Counted from the stretch's first letter, positions 19,875-29,039 are shown. The stretch: DNA of 64,000 bases from Amphritea atlantica (GCF_900111095.1 NZ_FOGB01000012.1:11156-75155); one strand, 5' to 3'. The notes: generated from the letters alone by a model not told the origin. Made by a program: numbers and translations.

Positions 19875-21440
19875 TCAGGAGATCGCGGTTTTTACAGCGC
19901 GGCATAAAACTGTACGCTCAAAAAGCTCAACCGACAACTGATCGACGCCTATATCCTGCTTGCCGCCCTGCTGTTCTGCAATCTGGTTACACCAGATAAA
20001 ATAGGGGGTTTCAGCAACCGGCTCCCCCATCTGTTTATAAACCTCAGCCATCACCGGCACATGATCACCATACCAGCACAGATAACTCTTCCGGGCTCTG
20101 GACGACAGGTATTGCGTTAACTGATCAATCATCTGATCGGCATTTTTGAGATGCCTCAGGTAAACCGTCAGGTCGCTGGACTTAGCAGATGGTGCCTCCC
20201 GATAGAACGCAGTAGTATCGATACCCTCATCCGATTCCAGATGCAGAGGCCCGTGGTTTTCCATTGTAATAGTGAATACAAAACAGGGGCCTCTCTCCTC
20301 ACCAAGCACCTGTTTCACCTTTTCAGACACCGCCCTGTCACTAATATACTGCCCATCTTTTGCTCCGGCACTGAACCCGCCAATATCGATAAACTGATCA
20401 AAACCGAGCTTAGGAAACACCAGATCCCGGCGATAAAACTCAACCGGATAGGGATGAATACAGATAGTTTTGTATCCCAGCGATTTCAGCCTGGAAACCA
20501 GGTTGGGTAAGTGGTTTCGTGACAGATACCAGTACGGATTAAACTGATGAATCCCCATCTGCTCTGGCTGCAGACCGGTTAAAAATGAACTCTCAGTACG
20601 TACCGTATTTGCCCCCCATGCAGGCACCTTCAACTGCCCAAAAGAGAGTGACTGTTTCACCACCCGGTCATAGTGCTGCAGAACACTGCTCTGTACAGAG
20701 GGATAGCTCACCCGTGGGTCAAAAAAAGATTCACTTTGAACCACCACCAGATCGGGCAGGTCATTAGTGGTTTCAACACCGACTGCTGCATCATAAACGG
20801 CATGTGGCGAGAGCTTTGGCGTCCGCCTGAATGCCAGAAAATACCCCCAGAAACTGGCATACAAACCGTATATACGCAGGTCATCTTCGGGTCTCAGTGT
20901 GGGCAACGGCAACCTCTCAGCGGCCATATAGAGGGCCCAGAGTGACAGCGCCAAAAACACACTAATTACGCCTAGAAAGGTGTTCAGGGCCACCACGTTC
21001 AGAAGCGACGTCTCCAACATTAATGCGCCATATACAAGGGCAATAAACATTGCGGCCCCCAGAATCGCATTCCAGATACCAAAGAAAGGCAGATAGAGAC
21101 GTGGGTGTCTGATCATATCGTAAAAATACTCAAAGTCCTGCAGAATAAAGGGCTCTCTGAGTGAGCGATATTTAACAAAGTTAACCGCCAGCAAGAGTAA
21201 CTGAAATGAAGTCGTCAATAAAACGGCAAACCATGGACGCTGAAACAGCAACAGACACACAAAGAAAAAACTCAACCAACTTGCACTGTGGACAAAATAG
21301 CCCGTAAAACCTCTTTTAAAACAGACTGAACTTCGAGGCACCAGCAGAAGGAACTCAAACAGCAAAGATGCACTTAGCCCCACAGCGATGGCAGAGGTCA
21401 GTTGTCCACTAAAGGACATTAGGGTAAACAGATTCGACAC
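19875..21440 (-). CDS. LTA-synthase/OpgB-type membrane phosphoglycerol (phosphoethanolamine) transferase
   Basis: The 521-aa protein has four or five N-terminal membrane spans (roughly 12-34, 50-88, 117-141, 147-172) and a C-terminal alkaline-phosphatase-superfamily domain presumably in the periplasm. Catalytic features are Glu237 in VVQSESFFD, probable nucleophile Thr279 in GANTVRTE, ENHGP (about 394-398) and YGDHVP (Asp459, His460). LtaS and OpgB enzymes transfer sn-glycerol-1-phosphate from phosphatidylglycerol; relatives transfer phosphoethanolamine. It starts 2 nt after the SDR stop (one operon) and is convergent with kpsS. It could add a phosphoglycerol head to the amino-lipid or decorate the capsule; the acceptor is unknown. 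Confidence 0.85.
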   Translation of the reverse strand: MSNLFTLMSFSGQLTSAIAVGLSASLLFEFLLLVPRSSVCFKRGFTGYFVHSASWLSFFFVCLLLFQRPWFAVLLTTSFQLLLLAVNFVKYRSLREPFILQDFEYFYDMIRHPRLYLPFFGIWNAILGAAMFIALVYGALMLETSLLNVVALNTFLGVISVFLALSLWALYMAAERLPLPTLRPEDDLRIYGLYASFWGYFLAFRRTPKLSPHAVYDAAVGVETTNDLPDLVVVQSESFFDPRVSYPSVQSSVLQHYDRVVKQSLSFGQLKVPAWGANTVRTESSFLTGLQPEQMGIHQFNPYWYLSRNHLPNLVSRLKSLGYKTICIHPYPVEFYRRDLVFPKLGFDQFIDIGGFSAGAKDGQYISDRAVSEKVKQVLGEERGPCFVFTITMENHGPLHLESDEGIDTTAFYREAPSAKSSDLTVYLRHLKNADQMIDQLTQYLSSRARKSYLCWYGDHVPVMAEVYKQMGEPVAETPYFIWCNQIAEQQGGKQDIGVDQLSVELFERTVLCRAVKTAIS

Positions 21441-21442
21441 CG

Positions 21443-22234
21443 TTATTTTCCGTGGTAATCAAGCAGCGCCAGGATCCGCCCCGACACGGCATATGGCAGC
21501 ACTGAAAGAAACCAGCAACCGATATTCAATGGAAAGGGGAATGTTATCCGGGCTTTATTACGGATTAACCCTCTGGCGATTATTTCAGCCGCTTGTTCAG
21601 GCTGCAAAAGAAATGGCTTGGGCCCCGGCATCTCATAACACATTTCAGACGCAACATAACCAGGCATGATAACCGTTACCCCAACCCCCAGGGGGGCTAG
21701 TCCGCCACGCAAGGCCTCACCATAGGCTTTAACTGCCGCTTTACTTGCGCAATAGCTGGGAGTCACAGGTAGCCCATGGTAAGCCGCAAGAGAGCTCATC
21801 AAGGCGATTTTCCCTGTTCCACGCTGACGCATCAACGTGGCAACCTGACCCGCCATCAGCAGAGTCACTTTTACATTGAGATCGAGTAACGCTTCCATTT
21901 CGGCGGGCTTCTCTCCCGACAGGTCGTCACCTATATTGATATTCATACCCGCACAGGCAATAAAAAGATCCAGCGGGCTTTTGTTATCAAGTTGTTCCAG
22001 CCATGGCTGTAAAGAACGAGTATCAGAAAGGTCATTGCGATAAGTCATCACTTCTGCACCCGCCGCCCTGCACTCTTGCGCTACGCGCTCCAGTCCTGCC
22101 GGATTACGTCCATGAAGATGCAATATAACACCCGGTTCTGCATAATAGTTTGCCAGTGCCCCTCCGATTGCGCCAGTGGCACCGGTAATGAGGATAACTT
22201 GCGGCGTTTTAACAGTGTTACGCACGGGCGTCAT
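21443..22234 (-). CDS. short-chain dehydrogenase/reductase, possible 3-ketosphinganine-type reductase
   Basis: NAD(P)-dependent SDR of 263 aa. It has cofactor motif TGATGAIGG (about 18-26), ACAGMN, the catalytic Ser in MSSLAAYHG and YCASK (Tyr/Lys pair), and a hydrophobic C-terminal stretch resembling membrane-associated ketoreductases. It is upstream of the phosphoglycerol transferase in a two-gene operon. Next to an alpha-oxoamine synthase, an SDR reducing the 3-keto group to an amino alcohol is the expected next step (compare KDSR/Tsc10 and Fum13), but substrate specificity cannot be proved from sequence. Confidence 0.85.
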   Translation of the reverse strand: MTPVRNTVKTPQVILITGATGAIGGALANYYAEPGVILHLHGRNPAGLERVAQECRAAGAEVMTYRNDLSDTRSLQPWLEQLDNKSPLDLFIACAGMNINIGDDLSGEKPAEMEALLDLNVKVTLLMAGQVATLMRQRGTGKIALMSSLAAYHGLPVTPSYCASKAAVKAYGEALRGGLAPLGVGVTVIMPGYVASEMCYEMPGPKPFLLQPEQAAEIIARGLIRNKARITFPFPLNIGCWFLSVLPYAVSGRILALLDYHGK

Positions 22235-22315
22235 ACTCCTCAGGTGTTATATTCATGATAAATGGGTCTTTTGTTATTTAACTGATGACACATAGCAGTC
22301 TGCATTAAAAACAGA

Positions 22316-22588
22316 CTAACTCTGCTGCTTTTCGCGATCCCTGAGCATATCTGAGATCTGATTTTTTAACGAATGTACCAATAGTACGATATCCTCGGGA
22401 TTCCCCCCTTTTACATCCCGTATTAAGTATTCTGGCCTGATCATTCCGATGAGCCTTTCAACAAGAGGGTATTCCGGATATGAAAAATCAGCCCTTAATT
22501 GGACTCTGTATTACCTGTTGTTCAGGTAATCCAGGATCGGAGAGGTGCTGGTTTTTGGCATCCCTATATGTACATAACACGTTTTCAC
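22316..22588 (-). pseudogene. decayed sulfotransferase remnant
   Basis: The minus strand starts GTG after a good GGAGG (5 nt spacing). It encodes MKTCYVHIGMPKTSTSPILD, a clear PAPS 5'-phosphosulfate loop (compare HIGAPKTGSSALQ and HIGTEKTGTTSIQ in this locus), then stops at TAA (22511-22513). The same frame continues with a protein-like tail (PEYPLVERLIGMIRPEYLIRD...LLVHSLKNQISDML) to a stop at 22316. At 91 codons against 250-460 in the intact neighbours, the middle is deleted. It lies 38 nt downstream of kpsC on the same strand. No function is expected. Confidence 0.72.
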
Positions 22589-22626
22589 CCACGCCTCCAA
22601 TTAACACAATGCACGGCTATCACAAA

Positions 22627-24636
22627 CTAGCACTTCAGAAAGGTATTTCTGAACACCCGATAAAGTCTGGTTTTTATATCTGCATCTGAACAGCTGTTCC
22701 TGCTCTGGTTAAGTATCTGGATAACAGTCTCGATATTCACCTGATCACCCGAGACAGGATCGATGTACACCGGATAAACGATTAGTGTTATCGCCACCAG
22801 CTCGTCCAGGGTGAGATGACGTTGTCGCCGTTCTGAAGCCTCGGCGTCCTCGGTCAGTCCCCAGCCCGCATAAAAAGGCAAGCCGTATGTAAACACTTTC
22901 ACATCTCGTAACAAGGCTTCAAACCCGGCCAGCGAGGTTATTGTGTGAACTTCATCAACACTGTCCAGCAAGTCTGCTATAGATGCATTTTTAAGCTCCA
23001 GATCATACAGGGATGCAGCCGCACTGGCCTTTAATTCGCCATAGCGACCACCGCTAATCACATCAGGGTGGGGCTTATAGATAATATATGCATCAGGATT
23101 GCGGTTACGCACCCTCTGCAGAAGCTCAAGATTGGTTTTGACAGAGGAAGAGCCCCGCAGGATTGAGGCATCAGTTTCAACCTGACCCGGCACCAAAATA
23201 ATCTTCCGGGCTTCTGGAAGAGACAGCGTTAACGTATCGCCCACATTATATTTTGACAGTTTTAACTTAACGACCGCCTGACGTACCCGTTGTGCACGCT
23301 CTGTTAACGAACGGCTGACATCCATACTATTCAGCATATTCTCAAGATCACTGGGGGCAGATGAATCATAATAGATGCCCACCGAATCTAAAACGAGCGA
23401 CAGGGGCTTCACTCTGTCGACCCCAAGCCCTGTTGACCTTACAAAGCCATCCTCCATCCGCCATAACTCTATACCCGCAGAAGTACAGATTCCTGACAAC
23501 TCGGTGCTCAATGAGCTGGCCCATGCAAGCACCCGCGTAGATGGCGTTAAATGTTGCTTGACCGAACGCGCCCTGCGAATAAAAGCCGTGCGGGCAAATG
23601 TCCCGAGAAAGCGACCGACAAACCCTTTCTTCCACTGAGAAAATCCAACAGCAAGCCATTGGCCCCGATAGCGATCCCGCTGACGCTTCTGATCACTGAG
23701 TAAATAGATCGTATCTTCCAATTCACATCTTTGACCAGTATAGGGGTTTATATAACGTGGATAGAGCAGATAAGCCGCTGCAAAAACCTGTTCCAGACTC
23801 CGGCTCACGCCGCGCCGTTCGCAATGGAGAAAATCGTTGGTCAGCCCCCAGCCAGAATAAAAGGGCAAACCAAAACAACTCACCTGTTTGCCCGCTAACA
23901 GAGCCTCAAACCCCATCTGACTGGTAACAACATAAACATGCTCCACTGTATCTAACAACGCCCAGGGAGAGATATCCTCAGATAGAACCACACAATTTCG
24001 TGTCAGGGCGGCACTCAGCAGGTAACCCTTTTTTTTGCCCGCAATCACATCAGGGTGAACCTTTACACAGATCTCGGCTTCCGGGTGTTCTGCAATCGCA
24101 GTATCCAGCATGCGAATAAAGGTATCTGGATCGGCGCCCCCATAAACTACAGATGCATCGCCAACAGTCTGGTCAACCACTAAGACTCTTGTGTGTTGAC
24201 CAGTGCGCTCGGGGAGAATATCCGGGGCATGATTATACTTTGATAACCGGTGATAACTGAGGAGATCGATACACCGTGCCGCACGCTGCAACAGACTCTC
24301 ATCAAACTCGGTTGAGAGAATCAGTGTCTCCAGATCACTGGGGCGGCTGGAGTCATAATATATTCCACTATAATCAACGATTACGCTGTGAGCAGGGACG
24401 CGATCCACTCCCAGTTCAAGCGAACGGATAAAACCATCTTCCAGGCTGATATAGGGTAGTTTCTCCCTGCGGGCATGCCTGCGGGCCTGGGCAGAGGTGG
24501 GTTTCAGTCCCCATCCGGCAATATAATCACAGGCAGGTTTATTAAATGCTCCCACACGGACAACGTCAGCATCCAATATCTCAGACAGATAGGGAATTTT
24601 TAATATCTGGCCGGAAAAAACGCCCACACAGCTCAT
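22627..24636 (-). CDS. kpsC: capsule lipid-linker poly-Kdo transferase KpsC
   Basis: KpsC extends the beta-Kdo linker with alternating linkages after KpsS. The 669-aa protein is close in length to E. coli KpsC (675 aa) and shows the internal duplication of the capsule-synthesis domain. The first half has LPYISLEDGFIRSLELGVDR and FYSGWGLT; the second has LWRMEDGFVRSTGLGVDR and FYAGWGLT. Both halves carry a KVHPDV or KPHPDV motif. Its start overlaps the stop of the upstream glycosyltransferase by 4 nt (ATGA). KpsC and KpsS are on opposite strands here, separated by the SDR/phosphoglycerol-transferase operon. Confidence 0.95.
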   Translation of the reverse strand: MSCVGVFSGQILKIPYLSEILDADVVRVGAFNKPACDYIAGWGLKPTSAQARRHARREKLPYISLEDGFIRSLELGVDRVPAHSVIVDYSGIYYDSSRPSDLETLILSTEFDESLLQRAARCIDLLSYHRLSKYNHAPDILPERTGQHTRVLVVDQTVGDASVVYGGADPDTFIRMLDTAIAEHPEAEICVKVHPDVIAGKKKGYLLSAALTRNCVVLSEDISPWALLDTVEHVYVVTSQMGFEALLAGKQVSCFGLPFYSGWGLTNDFLHCERRGVSRSLEQVFAAAYLLYPRYINPYTGQRCELEDTIYLLSDQKRQRDRYRGQWLAVGFSQWKKGFVGRFLGTFARTAFIRRARSVKQHLTPSTRVLAWASSLSTELSGICTSAGIELWRMEDGFVRSTGLGVDRVKPLSLVLDSVGIYYDSSAPSDLENMLNSMDVSRSLTERAQRVRQAVVKLKLSKYNVGDTLTLSLPEARKIILVPGQVETDASILRGSSSVKTNLELLQRVRNRNPDAYIIYKPHPDVISGGRYGELKASAAASLYDLELKNASIADLLDSVDEVHTITSLAGFEALLRDVKVFTYGLPFYAGWGLTEDAEASERRQRHLTLDELVAITLIVYPVYIDPVSGDQVNIETVIQILNQSRNSCSDADIKTRLYRVFRNTFLKC

Positions 24637-25571
24637 GTCTGCCCTAACCTGAAACAGTGAGATTTGGCCTCTGAATGTAGCGCTATGCGCTTAGCTTTGT
24701 TATCGATCAGATCCACTATTGCGCAGACCCACTCGGACTTATCCATTGCGATGGTCATTCCATTCGATTCGTGTTCGATATATGAGGTATATACCGGGTC
24801 ATCTGCAAACACACCTGCGGCCCCAGCAGCGGTGATATCAAAATATTTTGTATGGGATCTCGCCCGATTAAACGGGGAGTCCAGCAGTGGAGCCAGGCCG
24901 ATATCCCGCCCGCCCCGTAGGATTAACGCCTGATAGGAAGACCAGTTCATTGGCTGCAACACATTTACCCGGCTTAATCCCTTCAGCCATTTACGCACCT
25001 CAGTGTTGCCAATCACCTCAAAAACGGTATTTTCACGGAGCCTTAATACCTCCTCGATGACCGGCACTAACCAACGAATCTCTGCATTATGGGAGGATGA
25101 ACCATGATAAAAGATCGTCAACGGCCCGGGCTTCTCAGGAAGAGGAACCGGTGCAACAAGAACAGGTTCAAACGCGCTATAAACCGATTGCAGGTAAGGT
25201 GTACTCACCCAGAAACAAGCATTGTGATTTTGCAACCAGTTTCGGGCCAGAAAAGCATAGCGGACCAGCTTAAACCGGTAGCGTAAAGGCAACCCTGACA
25301 GCGCGGCCGGATTCAGAAGATCATCGTCCATAAAGTAGATGATCTGATCAAAATGCTCTCGATGACGATCAATGAATAACTTCCAGCACCGGGGCACATA
25401 GCGAACAAAGACGACAATACTTTTGCCTGCGTCCCCTGCTGCGGGACAGCTGTCGAAGCCAAATCGTCTGATCTCATACCCCCGTCTTTTCAGCTCAGGT
25501 ATCACAAAAAAATCTGATGAGGGATTTATCGACTCTTCAACTACAAAAGCGACTTTCTGATCGGGCTTCAT
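24633..25571 (-). CDS. GT-B glycosyltransferase, capsule repeat or linker
   Basis: The 312-aa protein is compact and resembles group 1 glycosyltransferases. It has an N-terminal VAFVVEESINPSSDFFVIPELK, an acidic YFMDDDLLNP, and a C-terminal nucleotide-binding half with IFYHGSSSHNAEI and SHTKYFDITAAGAAGVF. It overlaps both neighbours by 4 nt (kpsC downstream, a dual GT2 enzyme upstream), so the three are one translationally coupled unit. Donor and acceptor sugars cannot be assigned. Membership of the kpsC operon hints at a step near the reducing end. Confidence 0.75.
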   Translation of the reverse strand: MKPDQKVAFVVEESINPSSDFFVIPELKRRGYEIRRFGFDSCPAAGDAGKSIVVFVRYVPRCWKLFIDRHREHFDQIIYFMDDDLLNPAALSGLPLRYRFKLVRYAFLARNWLQNHNACFWVSTPYLQSVYSAFEPVLVAPVPLPEKPGPLTIFYHGSSSHNAEIRWLVPVIEEVLRLRENTVFEVIGNTEVRKWLKGLSRVNVLQPMNWSSYQALILRGGRDIGLAPLLDSPFNRARSHTKYFDITAAGAAGVFADDPVYTSYIEHESNGMTIAMDKSEWVCAIVDLIDNKAKRIALHSEAKSHCFRLGQT

Positions 25572-27823
25572 CGCAACGAAAAGTCCTCATGAACCAGGGT
25601 CAGATTTGGATTGTAAGCTGGATCCTGATATAACTGTTCTCCCCACTGCTTTCGCATATATTCCGCTTCACGCTTTGCTCTTTTGCGTTTTTTTGCAGAG
25701 TCATCAGCACCGCGGGATACAGATTCATGATGGTAGAGTTCTGCATAAGGGGTCCAGATGTTTTTATAGCCAGCGGCTCTCACTTTCAGGCACAGATCAA
25801 CATCATTAAAAGCAACAGCCAGATTAGCCTCGTTTAAGCCACCCACTTCTTCATAAACAGACCGGCGTATCAATAAACAAGCGCCAGTAACTGCTGATAA
25901 TTCCTGCACCAGTCTCAATCTGGAAAAATACCCATGCTCATGACGTTCATAGTATTTATGGGAGTGACCAGCAACGCCGCCAATACCCAGAATGACGCCT
26001 GCATGCTGGATAGTTTCATTAGGGTAATACAGTTTTGCGCCAACACAGCCGACATCGGACCGGCAAACAAGGCTAACCATCTCGGTTAACCAGCCTGGAT
26101 TGATCGGTTCAATATCATTATTCAGAAGCCCGATAACAGACCCGCGTGCTTTGGTTACGCCAAAATTGTTGATGGATGAATAGTTAAATGGATAGTCCCA
26201 GTTAACCACTGTAACCCGGGGATCCGTCGTGATCCGTTCTAAATATTCAAGCGTCTCTTCACAGCTACTCTGATTATTAAGAATGATTATTTCGAAGCTT
26301 TTATAATCCGTCAGCTGCAGAATAGCGTCTACACAGCAGCGCAATACCTCAACATTATCCCGGGTCGGTATCAATAAACTGACAAGAGGAGCGGGCTCAG
26401 GAACTGGCCAGCAAACCTTATAGGTATTGGGTACGATGCCCGGTTCAGCAGAGGCCCCCGGGTGATATTGTCTGCAATACTCAGAAACCGCTTTCAAACC
26501 TGCCTCACTGGTATAGTCTTTTTCATTAGCAGCAGAGGCAGTCGACCCCTCAATAGACCTCCAGTGATATAAAATGTGGGGGATATGGACGATTTCGTCC
26601 GGAGAGAGGTGCGCAATACACCGCAGCAGCAGATCATGATCCTGACTACCTTCAACCCCAGTCTTAAACCCACCGACACCTCTGACCAGGTCAGTATCCA
26701 ACACAGACAGGTGGGCAATATAATTCTGCGCCAGCAGGAGATCGTAGTTCCATTCGGGTTTGAAATGGGGATCAAACCTGAAGCCATCTGCATCGATTTT
26801 ATCTTCGTCACTATACAATAATCGCGCTGCAGAATTTTTATTGAGAGCATCGACGACCCGGCTCAGCGCAAATTCTGATAAACAGTCATCATGATCCAAC
26901 AACGCAATATAACGGCCAGTTACCAACTCGAGCGCGCTATTGCTTGCAGCAGATATATGGCCATTTTCCTCTCTATAACATACCGTTATGCGATTATCCT
27001 TAGCCGCATAGCTATCAAGAACCTGCCGGACATGGCTCTTGTCGGAGCCATCATCCGCAATACATAGCTGCCAGTTCTGGTATCGCTGTGTAATAACAGA
27101 ATCAAGGCACTCCCTTAAGAAAATTTCAGGCGTGTTATAAACCGGAAGCAGAATAGAGATCAGCGGTCCAGATTGCGACTGTTGGCTGAGCAGAGCAAAC
27201 TGCTGATGATGGTTCTGCTCTTCACACTCTATCCAATCCTGGTAACCCCGACGAGTGGGTCGCTTTATAAATGTTTGATTATATAATTGCAGAGCATGAT
27301 CCCGTACCGGACATCCTTTCTCTTTAGCGCTGGCTTTTATCTCCCGGCGTACGCACTTCAGATCCTGCTCACGAAATCGGTAGTGCATGTTAATAAGACG
27401 GTGCAACAAACGCTCTTCGGCAAAGGCAGAAGTGAGCCAGATAAGTCTGGCGTGTCGAATATTAAACTCGCCTTCAGATTCAAGAGGATCTAAACGTATT
27501 TTTTTTACACCGAAAGGCAAAAAAACTAACCTTTTTGAGACCCTTCCATTCTTAATCGGAAGCGAATATACATGCTCTTCAGAGAAACCTTTACCACAAT
27601 CAAGATAGAGTTTCGTTACCACACTGGGCTGATTATGCTGTAGGGCAACCTCGAGCATAAACCATCCCCGCATCGGGAAGCGCAATTTAACAGAAAACTG
27701 GGGATCAGTATCTGTTGATTCCCATTCATATTCGCCGCTATCTGAGTTTAAATGTTTAATAGCCGACGCTGGACTAAGTCGCAAATCAAAACGAAATATA
27801 CTTAAACTTTTAATGATACCCAC
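25568..27823 (-). CDS. bifunctional family 2 glycosyltransferase
   Basis: The 751-aa protein has an N-terminal beta-rich region of about 215 residues, then two GT-A domains. The first (about 222-430) has ISILLPVYNTPEIFLRECLD, ADDGSD and the DXD-like ALLDHDD. The second (about 480-740) has VSLLIPTRDNVEVLRCCVD, LLNNDIEPI, the acceptor-side TGACLLIRRS and FNDVDLCLK. Such tandem GT2 enzymes often add rhamnose or galactose-type sugars in surface polysaccharides; rhamnosyl transfer is plausible because rfb genes are present. It heads the coupled operon with the GT-B enzyme and kpsC. Confidence 0.85.
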   Translation of the reverse strand: MGIIKSLSIFRFDLRLSPASAIKHLNSDSGEYEWESTDTDPQFSVKLRFPMRGWFMLEVALQHNQPSVVTKLYLDCGKGFSEEHVYSLPIKNGRVSKRLVFLPFGVKKIRLDPLESEGEFNIRHARLIWLTSAFAEERLLHRLINMHYRFREQDLKCVRREIKASAKEKGCPVRDHALQLYNQTFIKRPTRRGYQDWIECEEQNHHQQFALLSQQSQSGPLISILLPVYNTPEIFLRECLDSVITQRYQNWQLCIADDGSDKSHVRQVLDSYAAKDNRITVCYREENGHISAASNSALELVTGRYIALLDHDDCLSEFALSRVVDALNKNSAARLLYSDEDKIDADGFRFDPHFKPEWNYDLLLAQNYIAHLSVLDTDLVRGVGGFKTGVEGSQDHDLLLRCIAHLSPDEIVHIPHILYHWRSIEGSTASAANEKDYTSEAGLKAVSEYCRQYHPGASAEPGIVPNTYKVCWPVPEPAPLVSLLIPTRDNVEVLRCCVDAILQLTDYKSFEIIILNNQSSCEETLEYLERITTDPRVTVVNWDYPFNYSSINNFGVTKARGSVIGLLNNDIEPINPGWLTEMVSLVCRSDVGCVGAKLYYPNETIQHAGVILGIGGVAGHSHKYYERHEHGYFSRLRLVQELSAVTGACLLIRRSVYEEVGGLNEANLAVAFNDVDLCLKVRAAGYKNIWTPYAELYHHESVSRGADDSAKKRKRAKREAEYMRKQWGEQLYQDPAYNPNLTLVHEDFSLR

Positions 27824-28004
27824 CCAACCTATTCACACCTTACTTGCAGTCACGGAGACAGAACAATAAAAAATACCGCAAGACAAATATCAAAAGCGCA
27901 ACATTACCTGACAACAAAAATCGATAAATATTAACTAATACTGCAAATATAAAAAAAATTCTAAATACTTATTGTGACTTTATTACCTGTTTTAAGCGTT
28001 CAAC

Positions 28005-28214
28005 CTAACCCGACAAATGGACAACAAACTGAAGGAACGCTCTGTTAATACCCTGCCGTAACACATTACTATCTTTAAATCGCAGCTGACTCATATCGAA
28101 AGGGGGCTGATTTTCCATTTCAAAGAAAAAGTTATCAACACCGATCTGATTAAAATAGAAGGACAAGCTTCTGCCAATGAAGCCGGTAGATCCTAACAAG
28201 CATACTCTATTCAT
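28005..28214 (-). pseudogene. N-terminal fragment of an NAD-dependent sugar epimerase/dehydratase
   Basis: Only 69 codons are open. The first 18 residues, MNRVCLLGSTGFIGRSLS, are a Rossmann GxxGxxG start typical of extended SDR sugar epimerases, which are normally about 300 aa. The rest is not recognisable and no continuation is visible downstream. It begins 21 nt after rfbC on the same strand, which suggests a former rfbC-linked sugar gene that was truncated by recombination. A small functional protein is unlikely. Confidence 0.5.
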
Positions 28215-28235
28215 CTATACGCCTACGACCTTCAG

Positions 28236-28784
28236 TCACAACTCAAAATAGCGGGCATCCTTAAACAAGTCGCCAGCTGAATCTTTTTCAGAAAGAACAG
28301 GCCCGCTACCGGTCACGGGCCAGTCGATGCCCAAAGCAGGATCATTCCATAAGAGCGAGTACTCATCGCCAGGTGCATAGTAGTCAGTACACTTATATTG
28401 AAACTCTGCCTCCTCACTGGTGACATAAAAACCGTGAGCAAACCCAGGGGGGATCCATAACAACTGCTTATTTGTTTCACTCAGTGTCGCCGAAACCCAC
28501 TTGCCGAATGTGGCTGACCCCTTGCGCATATCAACGGCAACATCATAAACCTCACCACGGGTAACGCGGACTAATTTTCCCTGGGGATTTCGCAACTGAT
28601 AGTGAAGCCCCCTCAAGATCCCGTTCAACGACTTGCTATGGTTGTCCTGAACGAATGTATACTCGCCACAATTAGCCTCGAACTCACTCTGCCGGTAGGT
28701 TTCAAGAAAAAAACCTCTTTCATCACCAAAGACCTGTGGGGTTAGTAATACGACATCCGGAATCGCCAATTTTTCGTATTTCAT
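28236..28784 (-). CDS. rfbC: dTDP-4-dehydrorhamnose 3,5-epimerase
   Basis: Third enzyme of dTDP-L-rhamnose synthesis, epimerising dTDP-4-keto-6-deoxyglucose at C3 and C5. The 182-aa cupin protein has VFGDERGFFLETY, the catalytic region FVQDNHSKSLNGILRGLHYQ with its His, and WIPPGFAHGFYV. The chosen Met (MKYEKLAIPDVV) matches family starts. An ATG 12 nt upstream directly abuts the AAGGA and would have no spacing. It is separated from rfbB-rfbD-rfbA by about 10 kb, an unusual split, and lies on the same strand. Confidence 0.95.
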   Translation of the reverse strand: MKYEKLAIPDVVLLTPQVFGDERGFFLETYRQSEFEANCGEYTFVQDNHSKSLNGILRGLHYQLRNPQGKLVRVTRGEVYDVAVDMRKGSATFGKWVSATLSETNKQLLWIPPGFAHGFYVTSEEAEFQYKCTDYYAPGDEYSLLWNDPALGIDWPVTGSGPVLSEKDSAGDLFKDARYFEL

Positions 28785-28795
28785 ACTCAGTTTCA

Positions 28796-28949
28796 TTCCT
28801 TAAAAGATCGCAAGACCAGTGACTTTCAGATGAAGATCTACAAAGCTAAAGTCCAGCCCATTGCCAGGCGCAGGCTGTGAGAGTTCACACACAGCCTGCC
28901 CTGCAAAACACAGCAACCAATACTAACATTGTTGGTACGCATTTGGCAG
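28796..28949. repeat. 154-bp dispersed direct repeat, copy 1
   Basis: This stretch is nearly identical (differences scattered, equal length, no gaps needed) to 30683-30836. Shared blocks include TTCCTTAAAAGATCGCA, ATCTACAAAGCTAAAG, GAGAGTTCACACACAGCCT and ACAGCAACCAATACTAACAT. The two copies, in the same orientation, bracket one sulfotransferase gene. The right end of this copy has lost the hairpin arm that is intact in copy 2. Confidence 0.9.
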
Positions 28950-29039
28950 ACGACAAGCTGCCTTACCAACAAGCATCAATCACACAGACAGTATCGCTGA
29001 AAACCAAGGAAATAAAACCGCACTACATAAAAGAGCATA

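Noticed and set aside
22297-22317. AGTCTG/CAGACT hairpin after the sulfotransferase relic
   Set aside because: Short 6-bp stem with an A-rich loop and no T-run on the relevant strand, so not called a terminator.
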